Assembly (NCBI GenBank): GCA_902575065.1 | Contig: CACGPU010000010.1 | Coordinates: forward strand, 1-49,953 | Direction of reading: 5' to 3' | DNA: 49,953 nucleotides | DNA from: an uncultured Alphaproteobacteria bacterium | GTDB taxonomy: Bacteria; Pseudomonadota; Alphaproteobacteria; HIMB59 | Shown: piece after piece, positions 42,842 through 49,953 of the stretch | How the letters are laid out: each line of letters begins with the position of its first letter | Numbering within the stretch: the first letter of the stretch is position 1 | Notes under the pieces: model-generated | Told to the model about the DNA's origin: nothing | The model's input: only the letters and a program-made list of their open reading frames with translations | Database searches by the model: none | Position numbers and translations under genes: made by a program

Positions 42842-44982
42842 TAATAATTAATTGATTGTCTTTTAACTTTATCAACTTGGCTTAAAGTTTTCATTTCGGC
42901 AAGAACAAATTTTAGTTTATCTGAACTTTCAATACTTATATCTATAATAAATGTGTAAACTTTTTTAGTTCTATTAGCGATACGAATATTTTCGATATTA
43001 ATTTCATGCTTATCAAAGATTGATGTAATACTAAATAGAGCTCCAGGTTGGTTTTTAATAACTATCTCTATCCTTGAGTTAAATTCAGATTGGCTTTCTC
43101 CTTCCCCCCATTCAGATTTATAAAAATTATCTTTATGATAATAACCTAAACTGTCACAAATTGTATTGTGTACTACTAGACCTCGACCATATGACATTAT
43201 TGAGATAATGCTATCGCCCTTAATAGGAGAACAACAAGTTGCATAATTAATAGCAATACCATTTTCATATTTTAATACATCTACTCTTTCTTCATCATCA
43301 TTAGATTGAAAAATTTTTTTTACAATATTATCTTCCATTTCCTTAAATAATTTATCTAGTTCAGCTCTAGATAAAAAACCTCTTCCAACATTTTCAAAAA
43401 GTTTATTTTTAAATTTAAAATCAGTTTTAGTTAAAATTTTGTTAAAAGTATTTTCATCGGCAGCAATGTTTTTAGACTTTGCGATATAGTTTAAAATATC
43501 TTTACCTAGTATTTCAAACTCTCTTCTTCTTTTTGACCTAAAAAAATACCTTATTTTTTCTTTTACTTTTTCTTTTTTTACAAATCTAATCCATAAAGGT
43601 GAAATTGTTGTGCTTTCATCAAGAATGATTTCAACTTGATCTCCATTATTTAGTTTTGTACTTAAAGGTGACTCTTGTCCATTAACTATTGCTCCAGCGC
43701 ACCTATCACCAATATCTGTATGAATAGTATACGCATAGTCAACTGGAGTGGAGTCAAGTGGAAGTGTAAATAATTCTCCTTTAGGTGAAAAAACATAAAT
43801 TTGTTCATCAAAAAATTGTTGTGAGGTTTTGTTAAGGATGAGATGTTGTTCATCTTTTTCCTCAACATAATTTACTGCATCTCTTAACCAAGCATAGACA
43901 CCCTCGCTTTGACTATCTTTATTTAAATATTTATATCTCCAATGTGCAGCAATACCATTTTCCGCTATCATATGCATAGCTCTTGATCTTATTTGTACTT
44001 CAAATATTTTTTTTTGAAAAATAAGATCAGAATGTATCGATCTATATCCATTGGGTTTCGGACTAGATATATAATCTTTTGTTCTTCCAACTTTAGCGGA
44101 AAAATTTCGGTGAATAATACCCAGAACCCTATAACAATCTCTTGTTGATTTAGTAATAATCCTGACAGCAGCTATATCAGATATAGAATTTAAATCTGTA
44201 TTTTTCTTATTTATTTTTTTCCAAATAGAGTAAGGATTTTTTTTTCGGTAATGAATTTCAGCATCAATATCAGATTTGGAAAGTTGCTCCCTCATTAAAT
44301 TTTCAAGATCAATAAATGAACTTTCCAAGTTTTTGAAGGTATTATCTATTTTGTCATTGATTCTGTTAAATATATCTGGGTGTAAATTTTTAAAAGATAT
44401 ATTTTCTAAAATTGATTTCCAATTCTCAAATCCTAATCTTTGAGCAAGTGGGGCATAAATTAATAAAGTTTCATTGCTCACTCTTTTTCTTTTTTCAACA
44501 TCTTTAAAATAATGAATAGTTTTAATATTATGAAGCCTGTCGGCTAATTTTATAATTAACACTCTTATATCTTTAGCAGTAGAAATTAATAATTTTCTGA
44601 AATTTTCAGCCTCTTTTTCTGATCTTGTTGTTTTTTTTTCTTCCAAAAAATCTATTTTAGTCAAACCATCAACGAGGCCAAAAATTGCATCACCAAAATT
44701 TTTTTTTAATTCATCTTTTGAAAATTCAGTATCTTCAATGACATCGTGTAGTAAACCAGTAATTACAGTTTCAGTGTCTAATTTTAATTCAATTAGTGAT
44801 TTACATACTTCATATGGATGAATTATGTATGGATCTCCAGATGCACGAAATTGATCTTTATGAGAATTTTCTGCAACCTCAATAGCTTTTACAAATAGAT
44901 CCTCTCTAAAATTTTTGTCATATGATTCTAATGCGGATTTAAACTCGCTGTAACTCTTGTTGAAGTAGCTGGTTTGAAACAT
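42841..44982 (-). CDS. rsh: Bifunctional (p)ppGpp synthetase/hydrolase (Rsh)
   Basis: A 713-residue stringent-response enzyme. The HD hydrolase (about 30-185) has H41, H55 and HD at 79-80 (LLHDVIEDT). The synthetase (about 235-350) has RTKD at 300-303, the RXKD motif of bifunctional enzymes, then YISSPKPNGYRSIHS and EVQIRS. A TGS domain follows (about 385-450, VFSPKGELFTLPLDSTPVDYAY) and a C-terminal ACT domain (about 640-713, IVIKNQPGALFSITSIFDKH). Both catalytic sites look intact. It lies 29 bases after rpoZ, the same association as spoT-rpoZ. Confidence 0.95.
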   Translation of the reverse strand: MFQTSYFNKSYSEFKSALESYDKNFREDLFVKAIEVAENSHKDQFRASGDPYIIHPYEVCKSLIELKLDTETVITGLLHDVIEDTEFSKDELKKNFGDAIFGLVDGLTKIDFLEEKKTTRSEKEAENFRKLLISTAKDIRVLIIKLADRLHNIKTIHYFKDVEKRKRVSNETLLIYAPLAQRLGFENWKSILENISFKNLHPDIFNRINDKIDNTFKNLESSFIDLENLMREQLSKSDIDAEIHYRKKNPYSIWKKINKKNTDLNSISDIAAVRIITKSTRDCYRVLGIIHRNFSAKVGRTKDYISSPKPNGYRSIHSDLIFQKKIFEVQIRSRAMHMIAENGIAAHWRYKYLNKDSQSEGVYAWLRDAVNYVEEKDEQHLILNKTSQQFFDEQIYVFSPKGELFTLPLDSTPVDYAYTIHTDIGDRCAGAIVNGQESPLSTKLNNGDQVEIILDESTTISPLWIRFVKKEKVKEKIRYFFRSKRRREFEILGKDILNYIAKSKNIAADENTFNKILTKTDFKFKNKLFENVGRGFLSRAELDKLFKEMEDNIVKKIFQSNDDEERVDVLKYENGIAINYATCCSPIKGDSIISIMSYGRGLVVHNTICDSLGYYHKDNFYKSEWGEGESQSEFNSRIEIVIKNQPGALFSITSIFDKHEINIENIRIANRTKKVYTFIIDISIESSDKLKFVLAEMKTLSQVDKVKRQSINY

Positions 44983-45011
44983 CAGCTAAAATAATAAACT
45001 AAATATAACTT

Positions 45012-45278
45012 TTAATCTTCAAGAAGATGATCTTCGTTTTCTTCTTCTTTCTCTTGAACTAATTGATAACTCTTAATAATGTCTTCTTTGACATCTCCGA
45101 CACTAATTTTTTCATCAGCAATTTCTCTAAGAGCTATGACCGTGCTTTTATCATTATCTAGCGGAACCTGGGCTTCATTACCTGCGTTAAGAACCTTTGC
45201 TCTGTGAGATGCCAGTAAAACTAAATCAAAAAGGCTATCAACGTTTTTAGTACAATCTTCTACCGTAACTCTTGCCAT
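45012..45278 (-). CDS. rpoZ: RNA polymerase omega subunit
   Basis: An 88-residue subunit that binds the beta' C-terminus and helps assemble polymerase. [30 protein letters not shown] is the conserved N-terminus with the MARVTVEDC start, so the ATG at 45278 is secure. [12 protein letters not shown] completes the fold; the C-terminus is a Glu-rich tail. A promoter lies directly against the start codon, and rsh follows by 29 bases. Confidence 0.95.
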   Translation of the reverse strand: MARVTVEDCTKNVDSLFDLVLLASHRAKVLNAGNEAQVPLDNDKSTVIALREIADEKISVGDVKEDIIKSYQLVQEKEEENEDHLLED

Positions 45279-45284
45279 GTGAGG

Positions 45285-45313
45285 TTTATATGAAAAAGTA
45301 AGTAAAATTACAA
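45285..45313 (-). promoter_or_regulatory. Probable rpoZ promoter, placing +1 at the start codon
   Basis: On the minus strand, TTGTAA (45313-45308) and TATAAA (45290-45285) are separated by exactly 17 bases. The -10 is followed by CCTCAC and then the ATG, so transcription about 7 bases downstream would begin at the A of the start codon. No Shine-Dalgarno precedes the ATG, consistent with a leaderless mRNA. It lies in the 43-base gap between smpB and rpoZ. Confidence 0.55.
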
Positions 45314-45321
45314 GAAAATTA

Positions 45322-45759
45322 TTATTTTTTTAAAATTCTTTGTCTTTTACGATCCCACTCTCTTTGCTTAATTGTCTCCCTTTTATCAAATTTCTTTTTA
45401 CCGATGCCAACTCCAAATTTTACTTTTGCTAAACCTTTTTCATTAAAGAAAATCTCCATAGGAACTGCTGTAAAACCTTTTGTGGTCAACATTCCTAAAA
45501 TCTTCTTTATCTCTCTTTTATTAAGTAAAAGTTTTTTAACAGATCTCGTCTTCTTTTTGAGGTCAAAATTCTTAACTCTTGAAATAATTTCAAAATTATT
45601 GATGTAAATTTCACCTTTTTGTTCATTAATAAAACTTGACTGAATAGAGGCTTTTCCACTTCGAAGTGGTTTAACTTCATTACTTTCAAGCACTATTCCA
45701 GCAACATAAGTTTCTTTGATTTCATAATCAAATTTTGCTCTACGATTTTGAATAGACAA
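45322..45759 (-). CDS. smpB: SsrA-binding protein SmpB
   Basis: A 145-residue tmRNA partner in ribosome rescue. [20 protein letters not shown] at the N-terminus, [36 protein letters not shown] and the C-terminal basic tail [24 protein letters not shown] are conserved. The start is TTG, directly after the dapA stop, so it depends on coupling. The tmRNA gene itself is not in the window. Confidence 0.94.
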   Translation of the reverse strand: MSIQNRRAKFDYEIKETYVAGIVLESNEVKPLRSGKASIQSSFINEQKGEIYINNFEIISRVKNFDLKKKTRSVKKLLLNKREIKKILGMLTTKGFTAVPMEIFFNEKGLAKVKFGVGIGKKKFDKRETIKQREWDRKRQRILKK

Positions 45760-46632
45760 TTAAATAAAATTTAAAACTTTTATTATTTTTCTTACTTGTT
45801 TTTTTGTATCAGAGCTTAATTCATACAAAGGTTCTCTTACATCAGCTTTACATTTACCCATTAAAGAGAGGGCATACTTAGCTGGTGTAGGATTAGGTTC
45901 AGCAAACAATATTTTTGACAATGGAGCTAATTTTAAATTTACTTTATCAAATTCCTTATAATTCTTTTTTTTCCAATGATAGTGGAGCATTGATGTGAGT
46001 TTAGGAGCAACATTAGCTGTAACTGATATACAGCCATGCCCACCTTGAGCTAAAAAACCAGCAATAGTTCCATCTTCACCAGACAAATAATTAAAATCTT
46101 TTTTCATAAAAGTTCTCATAATCAAAGGTCTTGACATATCATTGGAAGCGTCTTTAATACCGACAATGTTTGATACTTTATTTAGTTCCTTAAAGCTATC
46201 AAAAGACAAGTCTACAATTGATCTTCCTGGTATATTGTAAATTAGTTGTTTTAGAGGTGAAACTTTTGCAATTTTTTTAAAATGGTTAATCAAACCTAAT
46301 TGATTAGGTTTATTATAATATGGTGTAACAACTAATCCGTACTTTGCTCCTGCTTTATAGGCGTGTTTGGTAAATTCAATTGCCTCTTTAGTGGAATTAG
46401 ATCCTGTGCCGGCAATAACAGGTATTTTTTTTGAAGCAACTTTTATTGCGAACTCAACTAACTTCATATGCTCATCATGTGATAAAGTTGGGGACTCCCC
46501 TGTGGTTCCGCAAACTGTTACCCCAGATATTCCATTTTTGATTTGCCAATTTAATAGTTTTTCAAAACTATCATAATCAACATCACCGTTTGAAAAGGGA
46601 GTTATTATTGCTGGTATAGATCCTGTGAGCAT
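45760..46632 (-). CDS. dapA: 4-hydroxy-tetrahydrodipicolinate synthase
   Basis: A 290-residue TIM-barrel aldolase, first step of lysine/diaminopimelate synthesis. K160 in IVGIKDASNDM forms the Schiff base with pyruvate, Y132 in LIYNIPGR and GTTGES (42-47) complete the catalytic site; LSGEDGTIAGFLAQGGHGCISV is conserved. It is the first gene after tRNA-Ser and lies upstream of smpB-rpoZ-rsh; dapA-smpB adjacency is known in alphaproteobacteria. Confidence 0.94.
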   Translation of the reverse strand: MLTGSIPAIITPFSNGDVDYDSFEKLLNWQIKNGISGVTVCGTTGESPTLSHDEHMKLVEFAIKVASKKIPVIAGTGSNSTKEAIEFTKHAYKAGAKYGLVVTPYYNKPNQLGLINHFKKIAKVSPLKQLIYNIPGRSIVDLSFDSFKELNKVSNIVGIKDASNDMSRPLIMRTFMKKDFNYLSGEDGTIAGFLAQGGHGCISVTANVAPKLTSMLHYHWKKKNYKEFDKVNLKLAPLSKILFAEPNPTPAKYALSLMGKCKADVREPLYELSSDTKKQVRKIIKVLNFI

Positions 46633-46677
46633 TATTATTTTTTACTATTTTTATAACAAATATATATGTTTTTTTTA

Positions 46678-46769
46678 TGGCGGAGAGAGAGGGATTCGAA
46701 CCCTCGGTACAACTTGCGTCGTACGGCGGTTTAGCAAACCGCTGGTTTCAGCCACTCACCCACCTCTCC
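46678..46769 (-). tRNA. tRNA-Ser (anticodon GCU)
   Basis: A 92-base class II tRNA on the minus strand. Acceptor stem GGAGAGG pairs with TCTCTCC (one G-U), discriminator G and encoded CCA at 46680-46678. The anticodon loop TTGCTAA gives GCU for AGC/AGU codons; a long variable arm (CCGTACGACGCAAGTTGTACCG region) follows; T arm is GAGGGTTCGAATCCCTC. It sits alone between gatB and dapA. Confidence 0.95.
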
Positions 46770-46778
46770 ATAGGCTTA

Positions 46779-46784
46779 TTTATA
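46779..46784 (-). promoter_or_regulatory. Possible -10 element of tRNA-Ser
   Basis: TATAAA on the minus strand, ten bases upstream of the mature tRNA 5' end, within GGCTATAAATAAGCC. A -35 at 17 bases (TTTTTA) is poor. A tRNA preceded by a gene on the same strand may alternatively be read through. Confidence 0.33.
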
Positions 46785-46796
46785 GCCGAAATATAG

Positions 46797-46821
46797 TCGA
46801 ATAAAAAGAATTGTCATTCTT
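46797..46821 (-). terminator. Probable terminator after gatB
   Basis: AAGAAT (46806-46811) and ATTCTT (46816-46821) form a 6-bp stem with a 4-base loop; on the minus strand it is followed by TTTTTATT. It lies 26 bases after the gatB stop. AT-rich stem, so moderate strength at best. Confidence 0.45.
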
Positions 46822-46846
46822 ATTATTGATAAAAAAGTATATGCGG

Positions 46847-48283
46847 TTACTTTTTAAGTCTTTCGAGAAGGATTTTATTTATTAATTTAGGATTACCTTT
46901 ACCTTTTGTAGCTTTTAGACATTTACCGACAAAATATCCTAAAACTCTATCAGAGCCACCTTGAAATTTTAAAATGTTCTGCTCTTCTCCAACTAAAGCC
47001 TCATCAATTATTTTTTCCAATTCTCCAGAGTCAGACACTTGTTCAAGTCCTAATTCCTTAACAAGCTCAGATGGCTTACCTTCACCATTTAAAACTCTCG
47101 GTAAAATTTCTTTACCAGCTTTATTTGAAATTACATCATCAGAAATTAATCTTAAAAGATCAGTAATATCTTTTGTTTTATCATTTAGACTATTTACTTC
47201 TAAATTATTTTCTTTGATAAATGCAAATATATCTCCAACTAGCCAAGCTGCTATAAATTTTGGTTTTACAGTTGACTCAGAAATCATTTTTTCAAATAAA
47301 TTTGCGTTTTGTTTTTCAGCAATTATGATTTTAGCTATGTCTTTATCTAAATTATAATTATCTATATATTTATTTAACTTATCTTGAGGAAGCTCTCCTA
47401 CTAGGGGTTTTATTTTATCTATTTGCTCTTGGCTTAAATTTACAGGTAATAAATCGGGATCAGGAAAATAACGATAATCATGTGAGAATTCCTTACTTCT
47501 CATTGCTCTTGTTTCCCCGGTGCTAGTATCAAACAGCATGGTATTCTGTTCAATTTCTCCACCACCATCAATTATATTAATTTGTCTTTGAAATTCATAC
47601 TCAATAGCTTGTTTTATGAATTTAAATGAATTTAAATTTTTTATTTCACATCTAGTGCCAAGTTCTTGGCCCTTTTTGCGAACAGATAAATTTACATCAG
47701 CTCTTAAAGAACCTTCCTGCATATTTCCATCACACACATCTATGTACATAAGTAATTGTCTTAAAGAAGATATGTAGTTTATTACCTCATCTGCAGATGA
47801 TAAATCAGGATACGAAACTATTTCTAATAACGGTGTGCCTACTCTATTAAGGTCAATAAAGCTATATTTTGGATCAATATCATGAATACTCTTGCCAGCA
47901 TCTTGTTCTAAATGGGCTCTCTCAATTCTAATTTTTTTTTGATCATCACCACTTTCAATATTGATATAACCCTCGCTAAGAATGGGGAATTCAAATTGAC
48001 TAATTTGGTAACCTTGAGGTAAATCAGGATAGAAGTAATTTTTTCTTTCGAACACAGAATGCTTGTTAATCTTAAAATTTAATGCGTATCCTGTTTTTAT
48101 TGCCATTTCAATACAACCAAAGTTCATAACTGGAAGCATTCCAGGCATTCCTGAGTCAATAAAATTTACATTCTCATTTGGCTCAGATCCAAATTGATTT
48201 GGTGAGGAAGAAAATAATTTAGATGAAGTTTTAAGTTGGGCGTGTACTTCAAGACCTATGACCATTTCCCAATTATTACTCAT
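46847..48283 (-). CDS. gatB: Aspartyl/glutamyl-tRNA amidotransferase subunit B
   Basis: A 478-residue kinase-like subunit that binds misacylated Glu-tRNA(Gln)/Asp-tRNA(Asn). WEMVIGLEVHAQLKTSSKLFSS at 5-26, GMPGMLPVMN, KNYFYPDLPQGYQISQ, RAHLEQDAGKSIHD and NLNSFKFIKQAIEYEFQRQ belong to the catalytic cradle; the C-terminal helical and YqeY-like domains (about 295-478) end in GYFVGKCLKATKGKGNPKLINKIL. It overlaps gatA by 8 bases. Confidence 0.96.
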   Translation of the reverse strand: MSNNWEMVIGLEVHAQLKTSSKLFSSSPNQFGSEPNENVNFIDSGMPGMLPVMNFGCIEMAIKTGYALNFKINKHSVFERKNYFYPDLPQGYQISQFEFPILSEGYINIESGDDQKKIRIERAHLEQDAGKSIHDIDPKYSFIDLNRVGTPLLEIVSYPDLSSADEVINYISSLRQLLMYIDVCDGNMQEGSLRADVNLSVRKKGQELGTRCEIKNLNSFKFIKQAIEYEFQRQINIIDGGGEIEQNTMLFDTSTGETRAMRSKEFSHDYRYFPDPDLLPVNLSQEQIDKIKPLVGELPQDKLNKYIDNYNLDKDIAKIIIAEKQNANLFEKMISESTVKPKFIAAWLVGDIFAFIKENNLEVNSLNDKTKDITDLLRLISDDVISNKAGKEILPRVLNGEGKPSELVKELGLEQVSDSGELEKIIDEALVGEEQNILKFQGGSDRVLGYFVGKCLKATKGKGNPKLINKILLERLKK

Positions 48284-49718
48284 TGAAACTTAGTTCCTTT
48301 TCTGCAAGCGCTGCTAATTGTAAAAGTGATTTTTCTTCAAAATAATTTCCAATAAATTGAACTCCCAAAGGTAGACCATTTTTACTTAAACCAGATGGAA
48401 TAGATATGCCAGGAAGGCCAGCAAGACTTGTGGGAACAGTATAAATATCATTTTTATACATAGATATAGGATCAAGTTTATCACCAATTTTAAAAGCCTC
48501 ATTTGGTGTTGTGGGTGTTAGTATAAAGTCAACTTCGTTTAAAATTCTTTGAAAATCATTTTTAATCAATCTTCTAACTTTTTGAGCTTGTCTGTAGTAA
48601 GCATCGTAATAACCAGCTGACAATACATAAGCACCTATAAGGATTCTTCTGGTAACTTCATCACCAAATCCCTTTGTTCTGGAATTTAGATAAATATCAT
48701 CAAGACTTTCGCCGTCTTCTCTAACTCCGTAGCGTATTCCATCATATCTTGCTAAATTTGACGAAGCTTCAGCTGGTGCTAAAATATAATAAGTTGAAAG
48801 TGCGTGTTCAGTAGTCTTAAATTTTACATCAACAAATTCTATACCATGTTTAGAGAGTGCTTTTTTTGTATTATCAATTTGATTTAAAATGTCGTCACTG
48901 ACATCTTCAAGATAGTCAGAGGGAATTCCAATTTTAATTTTTTTTTCAAAGCTGTTGTTGATATCAACTAAATAGTCTTCTCTTTGATGATTTGAGCTGG
49001 TAGAATCATTAAAATCATGTTTGTTTATTGAATTTAAAACATAAGCTGCATCCTCTACACAGTTTGTCAAAGGTCCTGCTTGATCTAAACTTGAGGCAAA
49101 AGCTACAATTCCCCATCTTGAACATGAGCCAAACGTGGGCTTTAAACCAACTATTCCGCATAAGCTAGCTGGCTGTCTGATTGAGCCACCAGTATCTGTA
49201 CCCATTGACGCTACACATGAGCCCTCTGCCACAGCTGCTGCTGACCCCCCTGAGGAGCCGCCTGGAACTAGATTATCTTTTTGAGAATTTTTATTCTTCC
49301 AAGGATTAATTACAGGACCAAAATAACTAGTTTCATTTGAGGAGCCCATCGCAAATTCATCACAATTATTTTTGCCAATGAAAATTGAACCATCATTTAA
49401 AAGTTGCTGAGTCACAAAAGACTCATAATTAGGGATGAAATTACTCAGAATTTTAGATGATGCTGTTGTTCTTATTCCTTTAGTACAGAATAAATCTTTT
49501 ATACCTAAAGGAATACCATCTAAAGGTAAAGGATTGCCATTGTCATATCTGTTTTGAGAGTCGTTAATTGATGAAATATTATTTTCCCTGTCAATCACTA
49601 AGTTAAAGCTGTTGTTATTACAAGATTTAGCTTTTGCTAAATATTCATCATAAAGTTCACATACACTTATTTTTTTTTCAATAAGAGCTTTTTTAATTTG
49701 GCTAATTGAATTCTTCAC
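48276..49718 (-). CDS. gatA: Aspartyl/glutamyl-tRNA amidotransferase subunit A
   Basis: A 480-residue amidase that releases ammonia from glutamine for GatB. The Ser-cisSer-Lys triad is K74 (PLGIKDLF), S155 (PGGSSGGSAAAVA) and nucleophile S179 (DTGGSIRQPAS). GIVGLKPTFGSCSRWGIVAFASSLDQAGP is conserved. The start is GTG at 49718, immediately after the gatC stop, so translation is coupled. Presence of GatCAB implies indirect Gln-tRNA and/or Asn-tRNA formation. Confidence 0.96.
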   Translation of the reverse strand: MKNSISQIKKALIEKKISVCELYDEYLAKAKSCNNNSFNLVIDRENNISSINDSQNRYDNGNPLPLDGIPLGIKDLFCTKGIRTTASSKILSNFIPNYESFVTQQLLNDGSIFIGKNNCDEFAMGSSNETSYFGPVINPWKNKNSQKDNLVPGGSSGGSAAAVAEGSCVASMGTDTGGSIRQPASLCGIVGLKPTFGSCSRWGIVAFASSLDQAGPLTNCVEDAAYVLNSINKHDFNDSTSSNHQREDYLVDINNSFEKKIKIGIPSDYLEDVSDDILNQIDNTKKALSKHGIEFVDVKFKTTEHALSTYYILAPAEASSNLARYDGIRYGVREDGESLDDIYLNSRTKGFGDEVTRRILIGAYVLSAGYYDAYYRQAQKVRRLIKNDFQRILNEVDFILTPTTPNEAFKIGDKLDPISMYKNDIYTVPTSLAGLPGISIPSGLSKNGLPLGVQFIGNYFEEKSLLQLAALAEKELSFNE

Positions 49719-49953
49719 TTACTCAACTACTTTAGGCACTTTGAAAAAATTTTGTGCTCTCTCTGGAGCATTACTTAATACATCATCGACAGAATTACTT
49801 TTACTTACCTCATCATTTCTAATTGATACGGTATTTTCAGTTACATTATGCAAAGGTTCTGTTCTACTTGTGTCAACCTTTTTAAGATTATCTACCCATT
49901 TAATTATATCTTTTAAGGAATTAGAGTAAAATTCCTCTTTTTCTGAGGGTAAT
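49719..49953 (-). CDS. gatC: Aspartyl/glutamyl-tRNA amidotransferase subunit C, N-terminus beyond the window
   Basis: The minus-strand frame ending in TAA at 49719-49721 reads NAPERAQNFFKVPKVVE at its C-terminus, the conserved end of GatC (NAPxxxxxxFxVPKVVE). About 77 codons are visible and the start lies past the right edge. GatC is a small belt subunit that wraps GatA and GatB. The stop is immediately followed by the GTG of gatA, giving a gatC-gatA-gatB operon. Confidence 0.9.
   Translation of the reverse strand, partial: LPSEKEEFYSNSLKDIIKWVDNLKKVDTSRTEPLHNVTENTVSIRNDEVSKSNSVDDVLSNAPERAQNFFKVPKVVE

Noticed and set aside
46772-46787. GGCT...AGCC inverted repeat upstream of tRNA-Ser as a regulatory operator
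   Set aside because: Four-base GC arms around an AT core are expected by chance and it coincides with the likely -10 element; no second copy was seen.
1-49953. CRISPR arrays, insertion sequences, prophage or integrase genes
   Set aside because: No regularly spaced direct repeats, transposase/integrase motifs or phage structural genes were seen on either strand.

Overview
The window is a gene-dense, visibly AT-rich stretch (about one third G+C by eye, not counted) from a streamlined alphaproteobacterium, most likely a marine SAR11-like or HIMB59/AEGEAN-169-like lineage. The class rests on an alphaproteobacterial zeta-type ATPase inhibitor (DUF1476), the glyA-nrdR-ribD-ribE-ribBX-ribH-nusB order, the plsX-ihfA-merR block and rsh-pdxJ-acpS-lepB-rnc-recO. 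The exact lineage is inferred. No gap exceeds 300 bases. No insertion sequences, phage genes or CRISPR arrays are visible.

Layout. 1-4.4 kb: the 3' part of mmsA, a DUF1476 gene, glyoxalase I, a DMT permease, a class-I glutamine amidotransferase, a LOG-family protein and a chorismate mutase, on alternating strands with almost no spacers. 4.4-11.7 kb (minus): a ten-gene Mrp-type Na+/H+ antiporter operon (E-F-G-[MrpA C-terminal module]-B-C-D-D'-small protein-D''). 11.7-19.4 kb (minus): a carboxylate uptake and catabolism cluster consisting of a TctCBA tripartite tricarboxylate transporter, a GntR/FCD regulator, a ThDP-dependent lyase/decarboxylase, a very Frc-like formyl-CoA:oxalate CoA-transferase and a stand-alone relative of the 10-formyl-THF hydrolase domain. 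19.5-22.6 kb (plus): a PIG3-type quinone reductase and sucCD. 22.6-24.7 kb (minus): a ketopantoate-reductase-like enzyme and a class-V glyoxylate aminotransferase. 24.8-49.95 kb (minus except bamE): housekeeping genes (recJ, glpX, hom, rpsI, rplM, merR, ihfA, plsX, hppA, nusB, rib genes, nrdR, glyA, rpiB, recO, rnc, lepB, acpS, pdxJ, rsh, rpoZ, smpB, dapA, gatB, gatA, partial gatC) and three tRNAs: Glu(UUC), Pro(GGG), Ser(GCU).

The most interesting system is the 11.7-19.5 kb cluster. Two near-identical 17-bp inverted repeats, TGGTATAATGTATACCA and TTGTATAATGTATACAA, lie before the ThDP-enzyme gene and between tctC and the quinone reductase. They are good candidates for operators of the GntR protein encoded between these blocks. 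I infer a regulon in which a small carboxylate (oxalate is the simplest candidate, a 2-hydroxy acid the alternative) is imported by TctABC, activated to its CoA ester by the Frc-like transferase using formyl-CoA, and cleaved by the ThDP enzyme to regenerate formyl-CoA. The formyl-THF-type protein would link the formyl group to folate C1 metabolism. The ThDP enzyme does not look like canonical oxalyl-CoA decarboxylase, so the substrate is open.

Other points: all five convergent gene pairs end within -4 to +1 bp of each other, often sharing a stop-codon palindrome; NrdR has an altered zinc knuckle; RibB carries a C-terminal domain that has lost the GTP cyclohydrolase II zinc cysteines; rpoZ appears to have a promoter placing transcription start at its ATG.
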